Shown: in pieces, positions 9,201 through 16,395 of the stretch
Layout of the letters: each line of letters opens with the position of its first letter
Position numbering within the stretch: position 1 is the stretch's first letter
Assembly (NCBI RefSeq): GCF_014652135.1
Contig: NZ_BMYF01000017.1
Span: forward strand, 45,712 to 109,711
Direction of reading: 5' to 3'
Length of the DNA stretch: 64,000 bases
From: Mongoliitalea lutea
GTDB taxonomy: Bacteria > Bacteroidota > Bacteroidia > Cytophagales > Cyclobacteriaceae
The notes under the pieces: generated by a model
Seen by the model: the letters and a program-made list of their open reading frames with translations, nothing else
Database searches by the model: none
What the model was told of the DNA's origin: nothing
Program-made: the position numbers and the translations under genes

Positions 9201-9845
9201 ATGAAATTGAGAGAACCAATCGAAAAAATGTTACTGAGAGGAAAAAGCGCTTTGACCGATGCGGAACTGATAGCAATTTCAGCTGGTATCCCGATAGAGA
9301 CAGCAAGGGAAATTTTGATATATGTTAATTTTAACCTCCAAGAAATCCCACGTTTATCAATCGGAACGCTTAAAAAGTTTAAAGGTATAAGCGAATCAAA
9401 AGCCGTTGCCATTGTATCAGCTTTTGAACTTGGAAGAAGAAGAAGCTTAATAAATGAAAGCCCAAAAAGATTTAAAATATTTAGTTCAGCAGATATATAC
9501 CAGTATATGAAGCCTGATTTATTGGATGAAGTCGTAGAGTATTTTTATGTAATCCTTTTGAACAGGCAAAACTATGTAATTAAAAAGGTAATGATAAGCC
9601 AAGGCGGGACAGCTGGAACCGTTGCAGACCCGAAACTGATATTTAAACATGCTTTGGAATCATTGGCTAACTCAATAGTATTGGTACATAACCACCCTAG
9701 CGGAAACGTTAAACCATCAGAGCAGGACCGAAGACTGACAAACAAAATTATTGAAGTCGGTAAAAGTTTGGAATGTCCAGTTTTGGACCACATGATTTTT
9801 ACAGATTGCGCATATTTTTCTTTTGCGGATGAAGGCTTGATTTAA
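9201..9845 (+). CDS. RadC-like JAB/MPN domain protein
   Basis: The 214-residue protein has the full RadC layout. An N-terminal helix-hairpin-helix-like part reads KSALTDAELIAISAG near residues 14-28 and LKKFKGISESKA at about 59-70. A JAB domain with the metal motif LVHNHPSG and a downstream SEQDRRLT (the H-x-H-P-x(n)-S-x-x-D pattern) lies at about 153-175. RadC proteins were once linked to DNA repair, but in mobile elements they travel with antirestriction genes and their reaction is unresolved. It is transcribed with the ArdC-like gene just upstream. Confidence 0.88.
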   Translation: MKLREPIEKMLLRGKSALTDAELIAISAGIPIETAREILIYVNFNLQEIPRLSIGTLKKFKGISESKAVAIVSAFELGRRRSLINESPKRFKIFSSADIYQYMKPDLLDEVVEYFYVILLNRQNYVIKKVMISQGGTAGTVADPKLIFKHALESLANSIVLVHNHPSGNVKPSEQDRRLTNKIIEVGKSLECPVLDHMIFTDCAYFSFADEGLI

Positions 9846-9859
9846 AAACCTGTTTAAGT

Positions 9860-9888
9860 GGAAACTAATCTTTTATTAGATGGTTTCC
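9860..9888 (+). other. Hairpin after radC
   Basis: GGAAA-CTAAT-CTTTT-ATTAG-(ATGG)-TTTCC can fold as an interrupted stem-loop 15 bases after the radC stop. It lacks a T-run, so it may only protect the 3' end. A second long-range pair, CTGGAA (9895-9900) with TTTCCAG (about 9922-9928), follows. The rest of 9,889-10,066 shows no gene. Confidence 0.4.
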
Positions 9889-10066
9889 GCGCGCTGGAAG
9901 CGGCATTTTCCCAGTAGTGCTTTCCAGAGAAAATTTTTATCCCTATAAAAATCTGTACTAACATACAGGCACGAATGGGAAAATTATTTGTTTGACTACT
10001 TTTTAACTGCCTAGATTGCCCTATAAATTACCTTAACAGTAGGCAGCTAAAAAGTTTGAATACATG

Positions 10067-10300
10067 CTAACAATTCTCTTCAACCCATTTCAAGAATTCT
10101 TCAAAAGTAACATCCATTGTCATTAAATTTGTCTTAATATGAAACTCTGGAACCTCTTTATGGTGGCCATGAAAAGTAATGGTCCGAAAGCAATTAGGAC
10201 ATTTCCAATGTTCATGAGAAGATTTTGTTCGATTATATAAGCAACCTTTACTTTCTAAAAATTTTCTCCAACAAACAGTTTTTATTTGTTTTTTACCCAT
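10067..10300 (-). CDS. hicA: HicA-like toxin (mRNA interferase candidate)
   Basis: The 77-residue protein matches the HicA pattern: an N-terminal strand-helix (CWRKFLESKG), then SSHEHW, in which the His corresponds to the catalytic His of the GSH motif. A strand and an ITFHGHHKEVP loop come next, and a C-terminal helix (FEEFLKWVEENC) closes it. HicA toxins fold like a dsRNA-binding domain and cut mRNA. A CPNC motif in the middle is unusual and could bind metal. The gene overlaps the stop of hicB by one base, in the antitoxin-first order. Similarity is clear in outline but not strong. Confidence 0.65.
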   Translation of the reverse strand: MGKKQIKTVCWRKFLESKGCLYNRTKSSHEHWKCPNCFRTITFHGHHKEVPEFHIKTNLMTMDVTFEEFLKWVEENC

Positions 10301-10671
10301 TAAACCGCAAACTCTTTATTTACAATTTCGGTATCCTCTGGCAAATTAAATTCATTTAAAAAGCCATCTTTATCTACATAAGAATCAGAATAAAATTGCT
10401 TTCTTAAGTGCTTGTTTCTTTTCCAACCCATAGATTCCAATTCTTTCATTCCATCCGATGGATTATTTATAATATTTGAGAAATATTCCTTTAGATAAAC
10501 TTCAAAGAATGATGTTTCTGCTTCTTCTTTTGTTAAACCGTAAGATGAAATATCAAGTGCGGGTGCATAAAAAACCCAATAACCATCATTCTGAAAAAAA
10601 ACTGCTTCAAAAGTACCAGTAATAGTTCTTGCTTTCAAGTCTATCTTGAGAGAATTACCTTTAGCTGTCAT
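10300..10671 (-). CDS. hicB: HicB-like antitoxin
   Basis: The 123-residue protein has the HicB core at about residues 20-55: a strand with NDGYWVFYAPALDISSYG, then LTKEEAETSF, equivalent to the GxTxEEA helix of HicB. HicB proteins bind HicA and repress their own operon. The C-terminal part (about 75-123) is not an obvious ribbon-helix-helix or HTH and may be divergent. Transcription starts upstream at 10,680-10,790, where an inverted repeat suggests autoregulation. Confidence 0.62.
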   Translation of the reverse strand: MTAKGNSLKIDLKARTITGTFEAVFFQNDGYWVFYAPALDISSYGLTKEEAETSFFEVYLKEYFSNIINNPSDGMKELESMGWKRNKHLRKQFYSDSYVDKDGFLNEFNLPEDTEIVNKEFAV

Positions 10672-10685
10672 AATAAGTAGGGTTC

Positions 10686-10706
10686 AATTGTAACTATCGT
10701 ACAATT
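10686..10706 (-). promoter_or_regulatory. Inverted repeat upstream of hicBA (operator candidate)
   Basis: AATTGTA (10686-10692) and TACAATT (10700-10706) are a perfect 7-base inverted repeat with a 7-base spacer, 15 bases upstream of the hicB ATG. This is the expected place for binding by the antitoxin or the TA complex. Confidence 0.5.
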
Positions 10707-10791
10707 ATAAACATAAAAACTTTACGAATAGTTTTTCTATACTATTTTTTACCTTTTTCAGGGTATTTTTAAACTCTTTATAAAGGTTTTC

Positions 10792-11100
10792 TTAACTCAT
10801 GTATACCCCTATCCTCTCATCAGTCTCAATATCCTTAAAATAGATCCTATCTCCCTCTGCGCATAACTTTTTTACACGTAAATAAATATATGCATTGGCC
10901 ATCCAAGCATCCGGTGTTTTAGGGTCGGATCCCCAGAGATCCTTGTATAGATAAACAGTATGACCATCAATGACGACAGCTTTTTTCTCGACCAAAAAAT
11001 TAAAGCCTTCAACTACTTTTGTAATATGATCAACTTTCTGACCTGCAACCTTCAGCTTTTTCTTAGCTTCAGTTATCTGCTTTTTTATCTGCTTACTCAT
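10792..11100 (-). CDS. Small phage protein of unknown function
   Basis: The 102-residue protein has a lysine-rich N-terminal helix (about residues 1-30) followed by an alpha/beta part with several aromatic residues. No family was recognised. It is coupled to the upstream gene by an ATGA overlap (11,097-11,100). It may belong to the phage late operon or to the island. Confidence 0.6.
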   Translation of the reverse strand: MSKQIKKQITEAKKKLKVAGQKVDHITKVVEGFNFLVEKKAVVIDGHTVYLYKDLWGSDPKTPDAWMANAYIYLRVKKLCAEGDRIYFKDIETDERIGVYMS

Positions 11101-11285
11101 TCTGACTTTACATTTACAGGCTGCTTTTCAAAAAACCACCCTTTGTATTCAAATGGAAACTTATACTTTTTGATGTAGTGATAGGAAAACTCAGGATGAG
11201 CATCACAGAGCAGAACCAGGCTAGTCCAAACCTCTCTTTTTTCTCCTTGACTAAGTAATATGATGTTTTTCAAACTTGCGGCCAT
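11097..11285 (-). CDS. Small phage protein of unknown function
   Basis: A 62-residue protein begins with a helical segment (NIILLSQGEKREVWTSLVLL) and ends in an aromatic-rich strand region. No family was recognised. It is the first gene of a two-gene leftward unit with the 102-residue protein. An inverted AGTGTAA repeat 60-90 bases upstream is a candidate promoter or operator. Confidence 0.6.
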   Translation of the reverse strand: MAASLKNIILLSQGEKREVWTSLVLLCDAHPEFSYHYIKKYKFPFEYKGWFFEKQPVNVKSE

Positions 11286-11343
11286 TGGATTGATGTTTTA
11301 GCAATCTACAAGTTCTAAGCTTTTCAGCTATAAACCAAAATTT

Positions 11344-11371
11344 AGTGTAAATATTTTATAATACTTACACT
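11344..11371. promoter_or_regulatory. Inverted AGTGTAA repeat at the right edge of the island
   Basis: AGTGTAAATAT (11344-11354) faces ATACTTACACT (11361-11371) across 6 AT bases. The word matches the one in front of the ArdC-RadC pair at 8691. Together they could be sites of one regulator at both ends of the island. The gap 11,286-11,455 holds otherwise only the downstream part of an overlapping frame (see findings). Confidence 0.45.
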
Positions 11372-11455
11372 ATATCAAATCCTACAATCCTCCCACATCT
11401 ACTACACACTTTATCCTGGACACGACCATCAAAGGTATTGTCCCGGAAATAGTAA

Positions 11456-11884
11456 TCAGAATGTGAACTGCATGGACCAGCCATTCCACCCGCCAAAGAT
11501 ATTGTACTCCGGATCGATGGTGATGGATCCTGGCTCCAGTCTCCAGAAGGGCCAGCATCCTTCCTCGGCTGCTTCTTCGATGATGGATCGGATCTCGATG
11601 ATGATCTGCTGTGTCTTGTCATATTGATCTATTTCAGCCGTCCGAGCTGCTGACGGATTGGCTTTTTCTATCACAAAAAAAATGGAGCTGTTCATATCCT
11701 CCGAAGCTCCCACTCTCCCAGATCGCTGTGCATTGGGGATGACTGCCACGAGCTGCACACCTGTCTTGCTCTTAAGTCTATTGACTGCATGGGTGTCCAC
11801 TGCCACCAGATGGTAATCTTCCAATCCCTGTACATCAGTCTTGAGCTCATCCAAAAAGGATGCAAATCGCTTGATTTCTATCAT
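11456..11884 (-). CDS. Phage protein, tail-terminator/completion candidate
   Basis: The 142-residue protein has a helical start, a central strand-rich core (HLVAVDTHAVNRLKSKTG, then VQLVAVIPNAQ) and a final aromatic GGWNGWSMQFTF. That outline resembles small alpha/beta tail-completion proteins, and it lies after the connector-type genes. No family was securely recognised. It overlaps the upstream gene by 4 bases (ATG-A). The gene is GC-richer than the neighbouring cargo. Confidence 0.65.
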   Translation of the reverse strand: MIEIKRFASFLDELKTDVQGLEDYHLVAVDTHAVNRLKSKTGVQLVAVIPNAQRSGRVGASEDMNSSIFFVIEKANPSAARTAEIDQYDKTQQIIIEIRSIIEEAAEEGCWPFWRLEPGSITIDPEYNIFGGWNGWSMQFTF

Positions 11885-12804
11885 TTGCGTTTAGTTTTGG
11901 CTTTTTGTTTGTCCATAGTCCGCTTCATATCCTCCATGTAGAGGAGGATATCAAAGAGTCCTACTTTGTCTGTTTTTTCCAAATCCCCAAATGGACCTTC
12001 TTTGGCGATACCATGCAGCACATAGATCCAATCTCCACCGCTTTTCTTACTGCTCGTGTCTTCGGATTTCGATTTTGGAAAGAGAATTCTGAAATTAACA
12101 GTTGACCCTCCCAAGGTCAAATCTTCTGACTGTATGTACTGGATGCAATAGGTAAACCATAACAATATTACAGTCTTATGAATGCTGCTGATATTCTTTA
12201 CCAAAAGGGCATTTTCATGGACTTTATTTCTATTAAATGGTTGTCTTCGAAGTCCGTCAAAATTTTCATGCTTGGATACTTGCTGAAAATTGTCACGCTC
12301 TGGACGATAAAGACAAGCAATCATCTTACATAGTGTGAGCTCTTCCTTACTCTCAAAGTATTCATTCATGTACTCTATTGCAGCCCTGAATTCACCAAAT
12401 GAAATATCAGCAAGTAAGTGATCTGGACCATGGAGAGTAGCCTTCTTAGTCTGAAAAACAGGATAATAATTGTATACGGTATCATAGTTGATCTCCAATA
12501 ATCCTGAATCATTGGATTTAAACAAAAAAGTGATCAGCTCATCACACAAGACATAAATTCTACTGTACTTGTCTAATACTCTATCCTGACCTAATATCCG
12601 ATCTTTGGCGATAGAGGCCCAATCCCTTTTTATTTCCAGTAGAAAATATAAACACCTTACACGAGCCTCATCAACGCTGATAATCCCAAAAGAAGCCCAG
12701 ATTGCCTGCTTGAGGCAATAGTTTCTTTGTTCTTCGCTCATCTCATCCCAATGGGAAGGAATTTCGAGCTTGATATCTTTTTCGGGGATTTCAAGCGTAT
12801 TCAT
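11881..12804 (-). CDS. Phage structural-region protein of unknown function
   Basis: The 307-residue, mostly helical and acidic protein lies between two connector-region genes and overlaps both by 4 bases. The C-terminus is very basic (KQKAKTKRK). Proteins of this size are found at this place in Bacteroidota phages, but no named domain was recognised. A head-tail joining or tail-assembly role is inferred from position only. Confidence 0.7.
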   Translation of the reverse strand: MNTLEIPEKDIKLEIPSHWDEMSEEQRNYCLKQAIWASFGIISVDEARVRCLYFLLEIKRDWASIAKDRILGQDRVLDKYSRIYVLCDELITFLFKSNDSGLLEINYDTVYNYYPVFQTKKATLHGPDHLLADISFGEFRAAIEYMNEYFESKEELTLCKMIACLYRPERDNFQQVSKHENFDGLRRQPFNRNKVHENALLVKNISSIHKTVILLWFTYCIQYIQSEDLTLGGSTVNFRILFPKSKSEDTSSKKSGGDWIYVLHGIAKEGPFGDLEKTDKVGLFDILLYMEDMKRTMDKQKAKTKRK

Positions 12805-13799
12805 GTGCGTGCAAATTTTCTTGAAGGCTTATTCTCAGGAATTAATTGAAATCTCCCGGACTCAGGATCCATGCGCTGCAAAAACAGTTTAATATCATCC
12901 AAGGCCAAATATGCATCTCTAAGCAAGCTACTATGGTGCCACTCGATCACTTCTGTAAGTGCCGGCGTACTTGCAGCTCTGGCACCTCTATCAGATTTAA
13001 ACTGCTGCACTACCGAATCAGGCAACACCTGTAAGCTAAGGCGCTTCACCGCTTTTGACATGACAAAAAGAGGAATAGTCTTTTGGACCATCTCCAAAAG
13101 TTCCTGAAGCTCATCTGCATTGTCTGGAGGAGTACCGCTACCGCTAACCAGGGAAGATTGCCAAAAAGCCAGCAAAGGAGCATAGAGCGCTCCAAGTGCT
13201 TTTTTGATAGTCTTGGTCTGAACCTCATTGTTCCAGGCTAAGACCGTGTAAAAAAATCTCGGCGACTCATCTATAGGATAAGATTCCTGAAATACCTTCT
13301 CTGAGTTAACAAATAGCTCCCTTGTCAACTTCCGATTATCAGAATTCTTCCATTCTGTGATATTGTTTTCTTCAAGCCAGGATATCAATAGATCCACAGT
13401 CTTATTGACCTTCAACAAATGCGCCCTATCATCTCGGTCCAGCATCCACTCCCAGGCCATTTTTTCATTTTGATTATCAATGGATACTTTCCGTCCAGTA
13501 TCCTGATGAGAGACGAGATTAGATTGATAATAATTGTATGTGGCCAGATAAGCAATAGGCATCTGAAGCATTTGCACCAACTTATTGTTAATCACATGGT
13601 CTGTACTTTCAGATTGGTAATTGGAAGAATTATAATGGTTTAGTGCACGAGCATAAACACCACCACCAACTATCTTTATGATATCTTTCTCTGCTAGTAA
13701 CACATCTGTCTCTATCCTGGAAAAATCATTGTTGGCATAGTAGCTGCCTGTCCTGTCTTGAAGCTCCTGAGCTCCTTGATTACTTTTATTGAATAACAT
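12801..13799 (-). CDS. Phage connector-region protein (DUF6712-like candidate)
   Basis: The 332-residue helical protein follows the portal gene with a 3-base gap. It begins with an N-terminal segment rich in Asn, Tyr and Asp, and has a SGSGTPPDN linker at about residues 218-226. Position directly after portal suggests a head-tail adaptor. Resemblance to a Bacteroidota phage family of similar length (DUF6712) is from memory of size and layout and is weak. Confidence 0.65.
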   Translation of the reverse strand: MLFNKSNQGAQELQDRTGSYYANNDFSRIETDVLLAEKDIIKIVGGGVYARALNHYNSSNYQSESTDHVINNKLVQMLQMPIAYLATYNYYQSNLVSHQDTGRKVSIDNQNEKMAWEWMLDRDDRAHLLKVNKTVDLLISWLEENNITEWKNSDNRKLTRELFVNSEKVFQESYPIDESPRFFYTVLAWNNEVQTKTIKKALGALYAPLLAFWQSSLVSGSGTPPDNADELQELLEMVQKTIPLFVMSKAVKRLSLQVLPDSVVQQFKSDRGARAASTPALTEVIEWHHSSLLRDAYLALDDIKLFLQRMDPESGRFQLIPENKPSRKFART

Positions 13800-13802
13800 A
13801 GC

Positions 13803-15185
13803 TTATTTCTCCTCAGTTGCTGAATTCATTACTCTTCCTTCCGGATTTACATCTTCTTCTCTGGCTACGCTATGATGATAGAATCCCATGCGAAGCTTTT
13901 TCTTAGGGAAATTGGCAGCAATAGCCTGATTGATCTTCTGAAATACAACTTCCTCTGGAATAGTCGTATCAGAAGCCATGTATAGCTTGAGTGCGTAGAG
14001 CATCTGTGAACCGCTGCTCAACTGTCCATTGACAATGATATTAGAAAGGGAAGGATGAAGTCCCATGCCTGAGGTAGTAGCTGAATCTGCTTTTTCGGAT
14101 ATCTTGATTTGTGCATCAATGAAATCTTTCACCTTCTGGTCAATGCTCTCTACCTTCCACTGACATAAATTGCCTTGTTCGTCATAGAAATCAACAGTTT
14201 CAATAAATTTACCGGCATTTCGCTTGCCTGTCAGCACTTTGGAGATAGATTCAAAAAGCTCATCCTTCAGCTGCTCAATTCGCTTCTGAAGCTGTGCATC
14301 TGTCTCAGTAGGATACATCTGCCGGAGCTTCTCTTCCTTGTCTTCCCAGTACCTAGCTGGATGATGGATGTGGAATGCTGAGGTAATCCCATTCTCTGAA
14401 AGATACCTCAACACCTCAGGAATATCAGAGCTGCGCATGATCCAGTTGAGCGAACCGTAATAGCTCGGTACGCTGTAAAAATTACGGCCAAAGGAATACT
14501 TGTTGTCATAGCCAAGAGTAATCGGATAGCGGAATGGATCCATCGGATCAAATACCGGATATCCTGTCAGACCTGTATGCAAGCAGTGATTTTGGAAATC
14601 ACCTACATATATTCGCTTGACTGATTCCAATCGCAAAGGGCCAGTCTCAGGCCAAGCCAATCGGGCATCTGTAGCCGGGACCACTTGCAAATAATTGATT
14701 CTCCCTTCAAAGCCGGCTCTAGGACCTCGGTTGCGGACAACTTTGGTATAAATACCCTTCATGTACTTAAATTCGACCATAGCCATGTCTATGTATCGCT
14801 TGTAATCCCAGGAGTCAAGCCAGCTTTGTATCTCAGGATCTGCGACATATTCCCGACGGACAAAGCCATTTTCAAACACTAAATTGTACAGCTGCGGACC
14901 ATCACCATAGAGCAATCCAATCTCACGCTCCAGGATGCCCGGTGCAAGGTTGTTTTTGTCCATGATGTCACGAATAATGACCGGCAAGTCATTATTGACT
15001 CCATGAGGCACCAGCTTGATACCTTGGACCACTGTAGGATCAGCTTCCCAGTCAATGTTTTTTTGGATATTGACAAATTCATCAAATTGATTGAAGGGAT
15101 TTTGTCCCATGACAAAAGCAGATGCATCCACACGCAGCACGCGGGAGTTACCGACTTTCAATGGTTTCTCTGCAACTTCGCTCAT
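13803..15185 (-). CDS. Phage portal protein
   Basis: The 460-residue protein has the portal layout. There is an N-terminal alpha/beta region with ERE-IGLLYGDG and DPEIQSWLDSWDYKRYI (about residues 83-130). The central stem and clip region comes next, then a long helix (about 285-320), and a C-terminal helical crown containing SSGSQMLYALKLYM. Portals form the ring at the capsid vertex through which DNA passes. Its neighbours agree, with terminase two genes upstream and connectors downstream. It starts with ATG overlapping the previous stop by 4 bases. Confidence 0.85.
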   Translation of the reverse strand: MSEVAEKPLKVGNSRVLRVDASAFVMGQNPFNQFDEFVNIQKNIDWEADPTVVQGIKLVPHGVNNDLPVIIRDIMDKNNLAPGILEREIGLLYGDGPQLYNLVFENGFVRREYVADPEIQSWLDSWDYKRYIDMAMVEFKYMKGIYTKVVRNRGPRAGFEGRINYLQVVPATDARLAWPETGPLRLESVKRIYVGDFQNHCLHTGLTGYPVFDPMDPFRYPITLGYDNKYSFGRNFYSVPSYYGSLNWIMRSSDIPEVLRYLSENGITSAFHIHHPARYWEDKEEKLRQMYPTETDAQLQKRIEQLKDELFESISKVLTGKRNAGKFIETVDFYDEQGNLCQWKVESIDQKVKDFIDAQIKISEKADSATTSGMGLHPSLSNIIVNGQLSSGSQMLYALKLYMASDTTIPEEVVFQKINQAIAANFPKKKLRMGFYHHSVAREEDVNPEGRVMNSATEEK

Positions 15186-15484
15186 AGTAGCTCGACCGTA
15201 CGGCCATTAAAGGTCATCAATGTAGGATGTGAAAATCTCCGTAGCTCATTGGTATCGAGATCTATGTAAGGCTCGATGAGTTCGGAGTTTTCGAAATTGA
15301 CCAATTTGGACTTATTGCGAAGCCTGGCATTACGGACTTCCACGATACCGTGAGTAGTCTGCTTAGTCCTATCGTAGGACATAAAAGAAAATGAAAAAGA
15401 AAGGCCCTCGGCGGACAATTCACGCATTTCTTCGATGGCTTTCCAAACAGTCAATTGGCTCATGGTACCAATATCGGAAGCCAT
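15182..15484 (-). CDS. Small phage protein upstream of portal
   Basis: The 100-residue protein begins with a helix (TVWKAIEEMRELSAEG) and continues as strand-rich sequence ending in LMTFNGRTVELL. It overlaps the portal start by 4 bases, so it is translationally coupled to it. No family was recognised. It is the gene from which the AT-rich cargo gene separates the large terminase. Confidence 0.65.
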   Translation of the reverse strand: MASDIGTMSQLTVWKAIEEMRELSAEGLSFSFSFMSYDRTKQTTHGIVEVRNARLRNKSKLVNFENSELIEPYIDLDTNELRRFSHPTLMTFNGRTVELL

Positions 15485-15512
15485 TAAAAAGTGAGAAAGG
15501 ACAGGAAGGTAA

Positions 15513-16385
15513 CTAGCTATGCTTTTTAATTATTTCTTTAATCGGGTTAATTGTATTTTTTTCATCATAAATCACCTTAAAAATAAAGTCTAAAAGAAAC
15601 TTAAGATCCGCAGCATTTTTTAAGCATACACCATCAGTTTCAGAATGAATACCTTTAGATGCAATATTATAAGCTAACTTTAAAGGGTTTTGACCGAACT
15701 CTTTTAATTGTAATGGTGCACGTTCGTAGGCACTTTCAATAAATTTATCCATCTTATTAGCCTTAATTGCATCTTCAATATCTTGTTTTACTACCATCTC
15801 ATCGCTACTTCCTTTCAAAAATTCATTCAAAATAGCTCTTACCTCATTTTCAAAAACTCTCCTAAAATAAGCCAATGCACCTAATCCAAATGAAGCAGAT
15901 ATATTTAATAAGGCTTTTTTATAAAAATCTAAACTTTCACTAGAGATAGTTTTTTGAATGTAATTATCAGGTTTTATGGAGTAACTTGGGTATTGGCCTA
16001 TTTTACAAAAATTAATACCCAATTGATCCCCTATATCATCTAATTTAGAATTCAATTTTAAAAGAAGATGAAAAACATCATTTTTACAAAGTAAACACTG
16101 TCCTATTAATCTTTCTACAAATAAAAATTCTCCATTCTCAATAAATTCCAGCATACTATTAGATGAAAAAACATTACTTAAATTCATGCTTATTTTATCT
16201 GAAAATCTTAAAATAACTGTAACAGGATCTTTCTGACAACTACAACTAAAAGTGAACCCTAAGCCCTCTAAGTGCTTAGGTGTGAATGTTGGTTCAACTT
16301 CAATAATTGCATTTTTATATAGTGGATAATTTGCAATAAAATCAGAAAATTTTGCTTTATCTAAAATCATTTTTTTTTTGAGCAA
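15513..16385 (-). CDS. AT-rich cargo gene, DUF4145-like
   Basis: The 290-residue protein stands between terminase and the portal group but looks unlike them. Its codons are strongly A/T-biased (long runs of AAA, TTT, ATT) and its Cys-rich N-terminal part contains CSCQ (about residue 49) and CLLC (about 97-100). The C-terminal half has the helix pattern ALAYFRRVFENEVRAILNEFL, reminiscent of DUF4145/HEPN-like helical domains (L-R-R-x-x-E). Those occur in restriction and other defence contexts. Function is unknown; a moron acquired separately is inferred. The start at residue 6 (MILDKAKF) is an alternative. Confidence 0.7.
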   Translation of the reverse strand: MLKKKMILDKAKFSDFIANYPLYKNAIIEVEPTFTPKHLEGLGFTFSCSCQKDPVTVILRFSDKISMNLSNVFSSNSMLEFIENGEFLFVERLIGQCLLCKNDVFHLLLKLNSKLDDIGDQLGINFCKIGQYPSYSIKPDNYIQKTISSESLDFYKKALLNISASFGLGALAYFRRVFENEVRAILNEFLKGSSDEMVVKQDIEDAIKANKMDKFIESAYERAPLQLKEFGQNPLKLAYNIASKGIHSETDGVCLKNAADLKFLLDFIFKVIYDEKNTINPIKEIIKKHS

Positions 16386-16395
16386 TATAAAAATT

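Noticed and set aside
11365..11622. 85-codon frame as a normal gene
   Set aside because: The first two thirds are a Ser/Arg/Pro-rich shadow of the 142-residue gene; listed only as a finding about the tail.
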